Under the pieces are notes generated by a model that saw only the letters and a list, made by a program, of their open reading frames with translations, searched no databases and was not told the origin of the DNA. A DNA stretch of 11,954 bases, taken from HGM04593 sp045588485. GTDB lineage: Bacteria; Bacteroidota; Bacteroidia; Bacteroidales; Bacteroidaceae. Position 1 is the first letter of the stretch; every line of letters starts with the position of its first letter. Shown here in pieces: positions 6,677 through 11,954 of the stretch. The stretch is taken from positions 1-11,954 of the forward strand of contig JAZNEI010000006.1 in NCBI GenBank assembly GCA_045588485.1. The letters run 5' to 3'. The position numbers were made by a program, and so were the translations under genes.

Positions 6677-7844
6677 AAACAACGAACCACTTACGCTATA
6701 TGCTCTTAATAATATCGTGCGCAATGCCATCAGCGAGGCAATGCCTGCGCGTTATTGGGTAACGGGTGAACTTAGCGAGGTGCGCGAGGCCTCTTCGGGG
6801 CACTGTTACTTTGAATTGCTCGAGCGCGATGAAGCGACAGCGTCTATCGTCGCAAAAGCGCGGGGTACAATATGGTCGCGCACCTATTCGCTGTTGCGCC
6901 CCTATTTCTTTGAACAGACGGGGCAACGTTTCGCGGCTGGTCTTAAGGTGCTTTTGCAGGTAACAGTCGAGTTCCACGAACTATACGGCTACTCTCTGTA
7001 TGTGTGCGACATTGAACCGGCCTTTACTTTGGGAGATATGGCGCGTCAGCGTCAGATGATAATAAACCGACTCACTAAAGAGGGGGTGATAGACCTGAAC
7101 AAAGAACTCTCTTTCCCGGCACTTCCACAGCGTATTGCGGTTATCTCCTCGTCTTATGCAGCAGGATACGGCGATTTCTGCGACCAGCTGGCAAGTAACC
7201 CCTACGGCTTTGTTTTCTATCCACATCTTTTTGCGGCTCCTATGCAGGGCAATAAAGTCGAGAGTGGCATAATAGATGCATTATATCGTATAGCCGATAA
7301 TATTGATGCCTGGGATGTTGTAGTGATAATTCGCGGAGGAGGTGCCACAAGCGAGTTGTCCTGCTTCGATACATATAACCTTGCGAATAATTGTGCGCAG
7401 TTTCCGTTGCCTATTATAACGGGTATAGGGCATCAACGTGATGATACAGTGCTTGATTTAGTGGCACATACCCGCGTCAAGACACCTACAGCGGCAGCCG
7501 AATTTCTTATCCACACAGTTGCACGTCAGGCAGCAATATTGGATACGATGGGGAATAATATTGTCTCGGCGGTTGGTGAAGCTCTCATAAGTCAGAAAAA
7601 CCGTCTGAGGAGTGTTGTGCAGCATCTGCCCATTGCAACCTCTTTATTGCTTCAGCAGTACAGGCACAAACTCGAACTCTTGCAACAGACGTGCGACGCG
7701 CTTTCGCCAAAGAGGATACTTGCTTTAGGTTACAGTCTTACTATCTGTGGCGGCAAGGTCGTACGTTCGGTTAATGATTTAAAAAGTGGCGATGCAATAG
7801 AGACGCATCTCTCAGATGGAAAAATAATAAGTGAAGTGAAATAA
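6669..7844 (+). CDS. xseA: Exodeoxyribonuclease VII large subunit XseA
   Basis: This 391-residue catalytic subunit of exonuclease VII works with XseB to degrade single-stranded DNA from both ends in repair and recombination. An N-terminal OB-fold DNA-binding domain (about residues 8-110) includes YWVTGELSEVREASSGHCYF. The catalytic domain shows Y-A-A-G-Y-G-D169-F, I-R222-G-G-G-A, and G-I-G-H255-Q-R-D258-D-T followed by V-K-T-P-T-A-A-A-E. From memory these match the Asp, Arg, His and Asp shown to be needed in the E. coli enzyme. The E. coli GHETD reads GHQRD here, a variant I associate with Bacteroidetes. A helical region and a short C-terminal tail (SGDAIETHLSDGKIISEV) complete the protein, which is slightly shorter than the E. 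coli subunit. Its start overlaps mnmA by 8 bases and xseB follows after 4 bases. Confidence 0.95.
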   Translation: MIENNEPLTLYALNNIVRNAISEAMPARYWVTGELSEVREASSGHCYFELLERDEATASIVAKARGTIWSRTYSLLRPYFFEQTGQRFAAGLKVLLQVTVEFHELYGYSLYVCDIEPAFTLGDMARQRQMIINRLTKEGVIDLNKELSFPALPQRIAVISSSYAAGYGDFCDQLASNPYGFVFYPHLFAAPMQGNKVESGIIDALYRIADNIDAWDVVVIIRGGGATSELSCFDTYNLANNCAQFPLPIITGIGHQRDDTVLDLVAHTRVKTPTAAAEFLIHTVARQAAILDTMGNNIVSAVGEALISQKNRLRSVVQHLPIATSLLLQQYRHKLELLQQTCDALSPKRILALGYSLTICGGKVVRSVNDLKSGDAIETHLSDGKIISEVK

Positions 7845-7848
7845 GAAT

Positions 7849-8052
7849 ATGGATAAGAATATTACATACAACGAAGCAATGATGCGACTCGAAGAGATTA
7901 TGTCGCATATTCAGGGAGGAAATGTAGATATAGATAAACTTACCGAGGAACTTGCCGAGGCGCAGCAGTTAATTGACTTCTGCCGCAGTCGCATATTCAA
8001 AGTAGATGAGGATGTGAAAAAGATGCTCGATGCGTTGTCAGGTGAACTTTAA
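7849..8052 (+). CDS. xseB: Exodeoxyribonuclease VII small subunit XseB
   Basis: This 67-residue helical protein is the small subunit of exonuclease VII. Several copies assemble on the helical extension of XseA to form the active enzyme. The sequence shows the family pattern: Y-N-E-A-M-M-R-L-E-E-I at 6-16, then G-N-V-D-I-D-K-L-T-E-E-L at 24-35 and a second helix A-Q-Q-L-I-D-F-C-R-S-R-I. It is a little shorter than the E. coli protein of about 80 residues. It starts 4 bases after the xseA stop, so the subunits are almost certainly cotranscribed and probably translated in a coupled way. Confidence 0.93.
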   Translation: MDKNITYNEAMMRLEEIMSHIQGGNVDIDKLTEELAEAQQLIDFCRSRIFKVDEDVKKMLDALSGEL

Positions 8053-8083
8053 TATTTTCGGTAAAAATAAAGGCTGATAGTCA

Positions 8084-8111
8084 TTTGTTTAAACAAAATT
8101 ATGTATCTTCG
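8084..8111 (+). promoter_or_regulatory. Promoter of the ilvE-trmB-Dabb-mrp unit
   Basis: A TTTG at 8084-8087 and a -7 box TATCTTCG at 8104-8111 are separated by 16 bases, slightly short of the usual spacing. The start of transcription would be near 8118, giving a leader of about 43 bases rich in A and T. The core TATCTTCGCAC is shared with the box at 221. No obvious terminator or leader peptide lies between xseB and ilvE. Confidence 0.55.
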
Positions 8112-8160
8112 CACATTAATGTGGAAATTTATCAATGATTAGAACAAAAATAATATAAAA

Positions 8161-9183
8161 ATGAAAGCTATTGATTGGTCTAATGTCGGCTTTGGATATA
8201 TGAAAACCGACTACAATGTACGATGCAGATACTCCAATGGAAAATGGGGCGAGATTGAAGTGTGCAGCGATGAGACTCTGAACCTTCACATGGCAGCAAC
8301 CTGTCTGCACTACGGACAAGAGGCTTTTGAGGGTCTTAAGGCATTTCGTGGTAAGGATGGCAAGGTGCGTATATTCCGCCTCGAAGCCAATGCCGAGCGT
8401 CTGCAAAGTACCTGTGATGGTATACTTATGCCACAGGTTAGTACCGAACTCTTCCGCGAGATGGTTACAAAGGTGGTTACTCTTAATAAGGACTATATTC
8501 CCCCTTACGAGAGTGGAGCGTCGCTCTATATACGCCCTCTTCTTATAGGAACAAGTGCTCAGGTGGGCGTTCATCCTGCCAGCGAATATCTTTTTGTCAT
8601 TTTTGTGACACCCGTAGGACCCTATTTCAAAGGCGGATTCGCTACTAATCCATACGTGATAATACGAGAATACGACCGTTCGGCTCCTCTTGGTACAGGC
8701 CGCTATAAAGTAGGTGGAAACTATGCTGCAAGCCTCAGAGCCAATAAGCTCGCTCATGATAAAGGCTATTCGTGCGAGTTTTATCTTGATGCAAAAGAGA
8801 AGAAATATATAGATGAATGTGGTGCAGCCAATTTCATTGGAATAAAGGATAACACATACGTAACACCTCTCTCTACATCTATCCTGCCTTCGATAACCAA
8901 CCGCAGTCTGCAACAGTTGGCTAAGGATATGGGACTGAAGGTCGAGCAAAGAGCTATCCCCGAAGATGAGCTATCTACTTTTGAAGAGGCCGGCGCTTGC
9001 GGAACCGCAGCGGTTATCTCGCCTATCGAGCGCATAGACGACCTCGAGCGCGGCGTATCATACGTTATAGCAAAGGATGGAAAGCCCGGCCCTATCTGTA
9101 CAAAGCTGTACGAAAAATTACGAGCTATACAGTATGGCGATGAACCAGATACATATAACTGGGTAACAGTACTCGATATTTGA
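8161..9183 (+). CDS. ilvE: Branched-chain amino acid aminotransferase
   Basis: This 340-residue cytosolic class IV aminotransferase uses pyridoxal phosphate to interconvert leucine, isoleucine and valine with their 2-oxo acids, with glutamate and 2-oxoglutarate as partner. The cofactor lysine is K183 in G-R-Y-K-V-G-G-N-Y-A-A-S. Other family marks are H50-Y-G-Q-E-A-F-E-G-L-K-A-F, the substrate and phosphate region E-A-G-A-C-G281-T-A-A-V-I-S-P-I, and the tail Y-N-W-V. The length and the YKVGGNYAAS motif place it in the longer branched-chain group related to eukaryotic BCATs rather than the E. coli IlvE type. It has its own promoter, and trmB follows after 23 bases, so the downstream genes probably share its mRNA. 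No attenuator is visible in the leader. Confidence 0.94.
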   Translation: MKAIDWSNVGFGYMKTDYNVRCRYSNGKWGEIEVCSDETLNLHMAATCLHYGQEAFEGLKAFRGKDGKVRIFRLEANAERLQSTCDGILMPQVSTELFREMVTKVVTLNKDYIPPYESGASLYIRPLLIGTSAQVGVHPASEYLFVIFVTPVGPYFKGGFATNPYVIIREYDRSAPLGTGRYKVGGNYAASLRANKLAHDKGYSCEFYLDAKEKKYIDECGAANFIGIKDNTYVTPLSTSILPSITNRSLQQLAKDMGLKVEQRAIPEDELSTFEEAGACGTAAVISPIERIDDLERGVSYVIAKDGKPGPICTKLYEKLRAIQYGDEPDTYNWVTVLDI

Positions 9184-9206
9184 TTATTCTCTAACGTCTT
9201 GAAACG

Positions 9207-9965
9207 ATGGCGAAAGGAAAATTACAGAAATTTGCCGATATGCGAGAGTATCGCAACGTGGTCGAGCATCCCTATTCGGTTGCCGATAATGTTGAATTTC
9301 CGCTTGCAGGCAATTGGAAAAAGGAGTTCTTTGGAAACGATAATCCCATCGTGCTCGAACTTGGATGCGGCAGGGGAGAATATACCGTGGCTTTGGCACG
9401 ACGCTATCCACAGAAGAATTTCATTGGTGTCGATATAAAAGGTGCGCGTATGTGGAGTGGTGCAACCGAGGCTCTGCGCGACGGACTCGACAATGCAGGC
9501 TTTCTGCGTACTAATATCGAGATTATCGACCGACTATTTGCTTCAGGCGAGGTGAGCGAAATATGGCTTACATTCCCCGACCCTCAGATGAAAAAGGTGA
9601 CTAAACGCCTTACATCGTCGCTATTCCTCGAGCGTTACGGCAAGATTCTTGGCGATGAGGCTGTGGTGCATCTTAAGACCGACAGTAACTTCATGTTCAC
9701 CTATACAAAATATGTCACAGAGGTAAATAATCTGCCGGTCTATGAATGTATCGAGGATGTGCACGCACAGGAGAGCGTCAGCGATATTTTAAAAATCCGT
9801 ACCTACTACGAGTCGCAATGGATTGAACGAGGAATTACAATAAAATATATCTCATTTGGTCTGTCGAAGCGCACGGGATTCGTTGAACCCGATGTAGAGA
9901 TAGAACTCGACGAGTATCGCAGCTACAACCGTAGCAAACGCAGCTCTTTGGAAAAACGTAAATAA
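9207..9965 (+). CDS. trmB: tRNA (guanine(46)-N7)-methyltransferase TrmB
   Basis: This 252-residue S-adenosylmethionine-dependent enzyme methylates N7 of G46 in the variable loop of many tRNAs. The Rossmann-fold methyl-donor site shows V-L-E51-L-G-C-G-R-G-E58, and the next strand ends F-I-G-V-D76-I-K-G-A-R-M. The diagnostic TrmB motif is L-T-F-P-D125-P-Q-M-K-K, where E. coli has FPDPWHKK, and V-H-L-K-T-D-S-N follows. The N-terminal basic segment MAKGKLQKFADM is typical of the longer Bacteroidetes form. It lies 23 bases after ilvE and 15 bases before the Dabb gene, inside one apparent operon. Confidence 0.94.
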   Translation: MAKGKLQKFADMREYRNVVEHPYSVADNVEFPLAGNWKKEFFGNDNPIVLELGCGRGEYTVALARRYPQKNFIGVDIKGARMWSGATEALRDGLDNAGFLRTNIEIIDRLFASGEVSEIWLTFPDPQMKKVTKRLTSSLFLERYGKILGDEAVVHLKTDSNFMFTYTKYVTEVNNLPVYECIEDVHAQESVSDILKIRTYYESQWIERGITIKYISFGLSKRTGFVEPDVEIELDEYRSYNRSKRSSLEKRK

Positions 9966-9980
9966 TAAATAGTAGAAACT

Positions 9981-10283
9981 ATGCTTAAACATATAGTAAT
10001 GTGGCGCTTTGTCGAAGGTGCCGAGGGTAAAAGCCGCAAAGAGAATGCGCTGTGGATGAAAGAGCACCTCGAGGCGCTTGTGGGTGTTGTCCCCGAGATT
10101 CGCTCAATGGAGGTTGGTGTGAACTGCTATCCAAGCGATACGGCGTACGATGCAGTGCTGATATCTACCTTTGACGATGTTGAGGCGATGAACCGCTACA
10201 AGGTTCATCCTGCACATGTTGCAGTTGCCGATTATTGCAAAAAGGTTAGCGAGAGCCGCGTTGATATTGATTATGAAATTTAA
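9981..10283 (+). CDS. Dabb (stress-responsive alpha/beta barrel) domain protein
   Basis: This is a 100-residue single-domain protein of the Dabb family, a ferredoxin-like fold that usually forms dimeric barrels. Typical features are the opening M-L-K-H-I-V-M-W-R-F strand, the central Y-D-A-V-L-I-S-T-F-D-D strand and the Y-K-V-H-P-A-H-V-A-V helix start with its conserved HP..H. It has no signal peptide or membrane segment, so it should be cytosolic. Members include plant stress proteins and some polyketide cyclases, but most bacterial members have no known substrate. It sits between trmB and mrp with gaps of 15 and 25 bases, so it is coexpressed with them. I infer no more specific function. 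Confidence 0.85.
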   Translation: MLKHIVMWRFVEGAEGKSRKENALWMKEHLEALVGVVPEIRSMEVGVNCYPSDTAYDAVLISTFDDVEAMNRYKVHPAHVAVADYCKKVSESRVDIDYEI

Positions 10284-10308
10284 ATAAAACAGCAAACAGA
10301 CGATAACA

Positions 10309-11412
10309 ATGGCATTATATCCAAAATTGATACTTGAAGCGCTTGAAAAAGTGCGTTATCCGGGTAACGGAAAAAATCTTGTCGAGGCCGACATGGTCGA
10401 CGATAATATTCGTATAGACGGAAATAAAGTGAGTTTCTCGCTTATATTCGACAAACCCACCGACCCTTTTATCCGTTCGGTGGTAAAGTCGGCCGAGACT
10501 GCTATCCTTACATACGTCGGTAAAGATGTCGAGATTGTAGGTAACATCAGTGTTGTTAGCCGTCAGGCGGCGCGTCCCGAGGTTGGTAAGTTCTTGCCGC
10601 AGGTAAAGAATGTTATTGCAATATCATCGGGTAAAGGTGGTGTTGGAAAGTCTACCGTATCGGCGAATCTTGCCATTGCTCTTGCGCGATTGGGCTACAA
10701 AGTAGGACTTTTGGATGCCGATATTTTCGGCCCTTCAATCCCCAAAATGTTCAGCGTCGAGGACGAACGTCCTTATAGCGAGAATATCGACGGTCGCGAC
10801 CTTATTCTGCCTGTCGAGAAGTATGGTGTAAAAATTCTCTCGATAGGATTCTTTGTCGACCCCGAGCAGGCTATCTTGTGGCGCGGAGGAATGGCAAGCA
10901 ACGCTCTGAAACAGCTCATCGCCGATGCTGCCTGGGGCGACCTCGACTATTTCCTCATCGACCTGCCTCCCGGTACCAGCGACATTCATCTGACTATTGT
11001 TCAGAGCCTTGCACTCACAGGTGCAGTGGTTGTTACAACGCCGCAACAGGTAGCGCTTGCAGCAGCCATTAAGGGTGTGAATATGTTCATCAACGACAAG
11101 GTCGCAGTGCCCATTTTAGGTGTGGTCGAGAATATGGCATGGTTCACTCCTGCCGAGTTGCCCGAGAATAAATACTATATTTTTGGTCGCGACGGAGGCA
11201 AGCGTATGGCTAATGCTTACGGTATTCCACTTATAGGTCAAATTCCTCTTGTGCAGAGTATCTGCGAGAGTGGCGACGAGGGTTTGCCCATTGCAATGAA
11301 GGCAAATACTCCCGACGGACAGGCGTTCCTTGCTCTTGCCGGCTCGCTTGTCGAGCAGGTAAAGTTGCGTAACGAGCAACAACCTCCCACCAAGATTGTA
11401 GAGACAAAGTAA
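10309..11412 (+). CDS. mrp: Mrp/NBP35 (ApbC-like) P-loop ATPase, putative Fe-S cluster carrier
   Basis: This 367-residue cytosolic ATPase of the Mrp/NBP35 family is thought to carry Fe-S clusters to target proteins. The N-terminal 90 residues form a MIP18-like (DUF59) domain containing V-R-Y-P-G-N-G-K-N-L-V. The MinD-like ATPase domain has the deviant Walker A S-G108-K-G-G-V-G-K-S-T116, the switch block L-D-A-D-I-F-G-P-S-I-P and the Walker B region D-L-P-P-G-T-S-D. The CxxC that binds the bridging cluster in other family members is missing: the region reads V-E-N-M-A-W-F-T-P-A-E-L-P at 273-285, and C319 is the only cysteine. I recall this variant from other Bacteroidetes. The ATPase assignment is firm, but cluster carriage by this protein is less so. 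It is the last gene of its unit, followed by a terminator. Confidence 0.92.
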   Translation: MALYPKLILEALEKVRYPGNGKNLVEADMVDDNIRIDGNKVSFSLIFDKPTDPFIRSVVKSAETAILTYVGKDVEIVGNISVVSRQAARPEVGKFLPQVKNVIAISSGKGGVGKSTVSANLAIALARLGYKVGLLDADIFGPSIPKMFSVEDERPYSENIDGRDLILPVEKYGVKILSIGFFVDPEQAILWRGGMASNALKQLIADAAWGDLDYFLIDLPPGTSDIHLTIVQSLALTGAVVVTTPQQVALAAAIKGVNMFINDKVAVPILGVVENMAWFTPAELPENKYYIFGRDGGKRMANAYGIPLIGQIPLVQSICESGDEGLPIAMKANTPDGQAFLALAGSLVEQVKLRNEQQPPTKIVETK

Positions 11413-11499
11413 TCAATATTTAGGGGCGAAGCATAATATACAATACGACTGCAACAATGTATGTCGATTGGTACTAAAAAAACAGTTGTTTTTATATAG

Positions 11500-11539
11500 A
11501 TAAGGATGGTAGAAAAAGAATCTACTATCCTTATTTTTT
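11500..11539 (+). terminator. Intrinsic terminator after mrp
   Basis: Arms 11500-11513 and 11521-11534 pair over 14 positions with one G-T wobble (ATAAGGATGGTAGA against TCTACTATCCTTAT). They close a 7-base A-rich loop and are followed by a run of six T to 11539. It lies about 90 bases after the mrp stop and probably ends the ilvE-to-mrp transcript. Confidence 0.82.
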
Positions 11540-11678
11540 CTCTCTACGGATAGAAATGTACAGCTCTATCTGGGCCCTATTATACAACTATTGTTAATTA
11601 TCGGTGTCCGGTAAAACTTTTTCAGTCTCTCATTTAGGCTTGTTTGCTAAGTTCAGCCTTTTCTCATTGCCTCGGTTG

Positions 11679-11769
11679 CGGGCGATTAAAAATCGCCCCT
11701 ACAGTCCGCGGTAAATCATTGATATTCATTACTTTTTCATTGAGAGTAGGGGCGATTTCTAATCGCCCG
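11679..11769. repeat. Two inverted copies of a 24-base GGGCGATT element
   Basis: Bases 11679-11702 and the reverse complement of 11746-11769 agree at 23 of 24 positions. Each copy is itself a small hairpin (GGGCGATT, three bases, AATCGCCC), and together they form a larger stem around a 43-base centre. The high GC content contrasts with the A/T-rich surroundings. This is the form of a dispersed intergenic repeat, in the manner of REP/BIME elements, and similar GGGCGATT/AATCGCCC repeats are familiar to me from Bacteroidetes genomes. Confidence 0.75.
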
Positions 11770-11797
11770 AATCATAGCCTTTCATTGTTATTTTTCT

Positions 11798-11825
11798 CCT
11801 ACTTTTCGTCGGCACGAAAAGTAGG
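11798..11825. repeat. Perfect 12-base-pair hairpin (CCTACTTTTCGT)
   Basis: CCTACTTTTCGT (11798-11809) and ACGAAAAGTAGG (11814-11825) are exact inverted copies around a CGGC loop. A T-run precedes it and A-rich bases follow, so it could act as a terminator for leftward transcription from outside the window. It may equally be part of the neighbouring repeat cluster. Confidence 0.65.
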
Positions 11826-11868
11826 CAAAAGGCTCTGCGCACAGAAAATCTTAACGTAAAATGCTAAC

Positions 11869-11934
11869 GATGTTTTTTGGGTGCTGCGGAACTCGCTTCG
11901 CTCAAACAGCCTCGCACTTAATCCAAAAAACATC
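11869..11934. repeat. 66-base imperfect stem-loop (GATGTTTTTTGG arms)
   Basis: GATGTTTTTTGG (11869-11880) and CCAAAAAACATC (11923-11934) are perfect 12-base inverted arms. Just inside them GTGC (11881-11884) can pair with GCAC (11914-11917) across a bulge. The GC-rich centre contains the local motif CTCGCTTCGCTC. The whole resembles a structured dispersed repeat common between Bacteroidales genes; I know of no function. Confidence 0.6.
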
Positions 11935-11954
11935 TACCATTTAAGAAGCTGTTT

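Larger units (their letters stand above)
11413..11954. other. Gene-free right end: terminator plus repeat cluster
   Basis: No believable gene is seen in these 542 bases. The first part holds the mrp terminator. From about 11640 it is dense in inverted repeats, annotated separately. A stretch near 11600 (GGTGTCCGGTAAAACTTTTT) vaguely recalls insertion-sequence ends, but no matching end or transposase is present. An open frame at 11644-11859 is made mostly of repeat sequence and is not called. Confidence 0.7.

Noticed and set aside
8116..8949. A 277-codon minus-strand frame opposite ilvE.
   Set aside because: ilvE on the plus strand carries every expected motif. The antisense frame has no domain and follows from ilvE codon usage.
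11476..11496. An A-run and T-run around CAGTTG as a first terminator after mrp.
   Set aside because: The stem would be only A-T pairs with a tiny loop. The hairpin at 11500-11534 is much stronger.
11598..11620. A possible insertion-sequence end (GGTGTCCGGTAAAAC).
   Set aside because: No partner inverted end, target duplication or transposase fragment is visible in the window, so the resemblance rests on memory alone.
11644..11859. A 71-codon plus-strand frame over the right-end repeats.
   Set aside because: It is formed almost entirely by the two inverted 24-base elements and the following hairpin, has no start context or recognisable domain, and is a typical false call over dispersed repeats.

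Overview
The window looks like ordinary chromosomal DNA from a member of the Bacteroidales (Bacteroides, Prevotella and relatives). The intergenic regions carry the TAnnTTTG-type -7 box of this group. Start codons follow A/T-rich leaders without clear Shine-Dalgarno sequences. The protein families and their motif variants (Mrp without CxxC, XseA with GHQRDD, a type IX-like secretion tail) also fit this lineage. I cannot name a genus. Eleven complete protein genes are supported, plus two intrinsic terminators, several promoter boxes and a repeat-rich right end. I see no RNA gene, CRISPR array or complete mobile element.

Layout. 1-243 is a promoter region. 244-1782 (+) encodes a secreted endonuclease I-type nuclease with an extra C-terminal module and a sorting-like tail, closed by a near-perfect terminator hairpin. 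2005-2790 (+) encodes a lipopolysaccharide-kinase-like protein with its own -7 box. It runs tail to tail into a three-gene minus-strand operon (5283 down to 2774): a MATE exporter, a cytidylate-kinase-like protein and a YfcE/MJ0936-type phosphoesterase. The stop regions of the convergent genes overlap by 17 bases. 5284-5557 is a divergent control region with a tandem 21-base exact repeat and boxes pointing both ways.

5582-8052 (+) is a tight unit of mnmA (tRNA 2-thiouridine synthesis), xseA and xseB (both subunits of exonuclease VII). After a new promoter, 8161-11412 (+) is a second unit: ilvE (branched-chain aminotransferase), trmB (tRNA m7G46 methyltransferase), a small Dabb-domain protein and an Mrp/NBP35 P-loop ATPase. 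A terminator follows at about 11500. The last 400 bases hold no believable gene. They contain two inverted copies of a 24-base element and two more strong inverted repeats, typical of a dispersed intergenic repeat.

Most genes are housekeeping: tRNA modification, DNA repair, amino-acid metabolism and Fe-S/P-loop biology. I found no convincing new multi-gene system. The points most worth a second look are the two-way promoter region at 5284-5557, the almost cysteine-free Mrp, the modular secreted nuclease and the repeat cluster at the right end.
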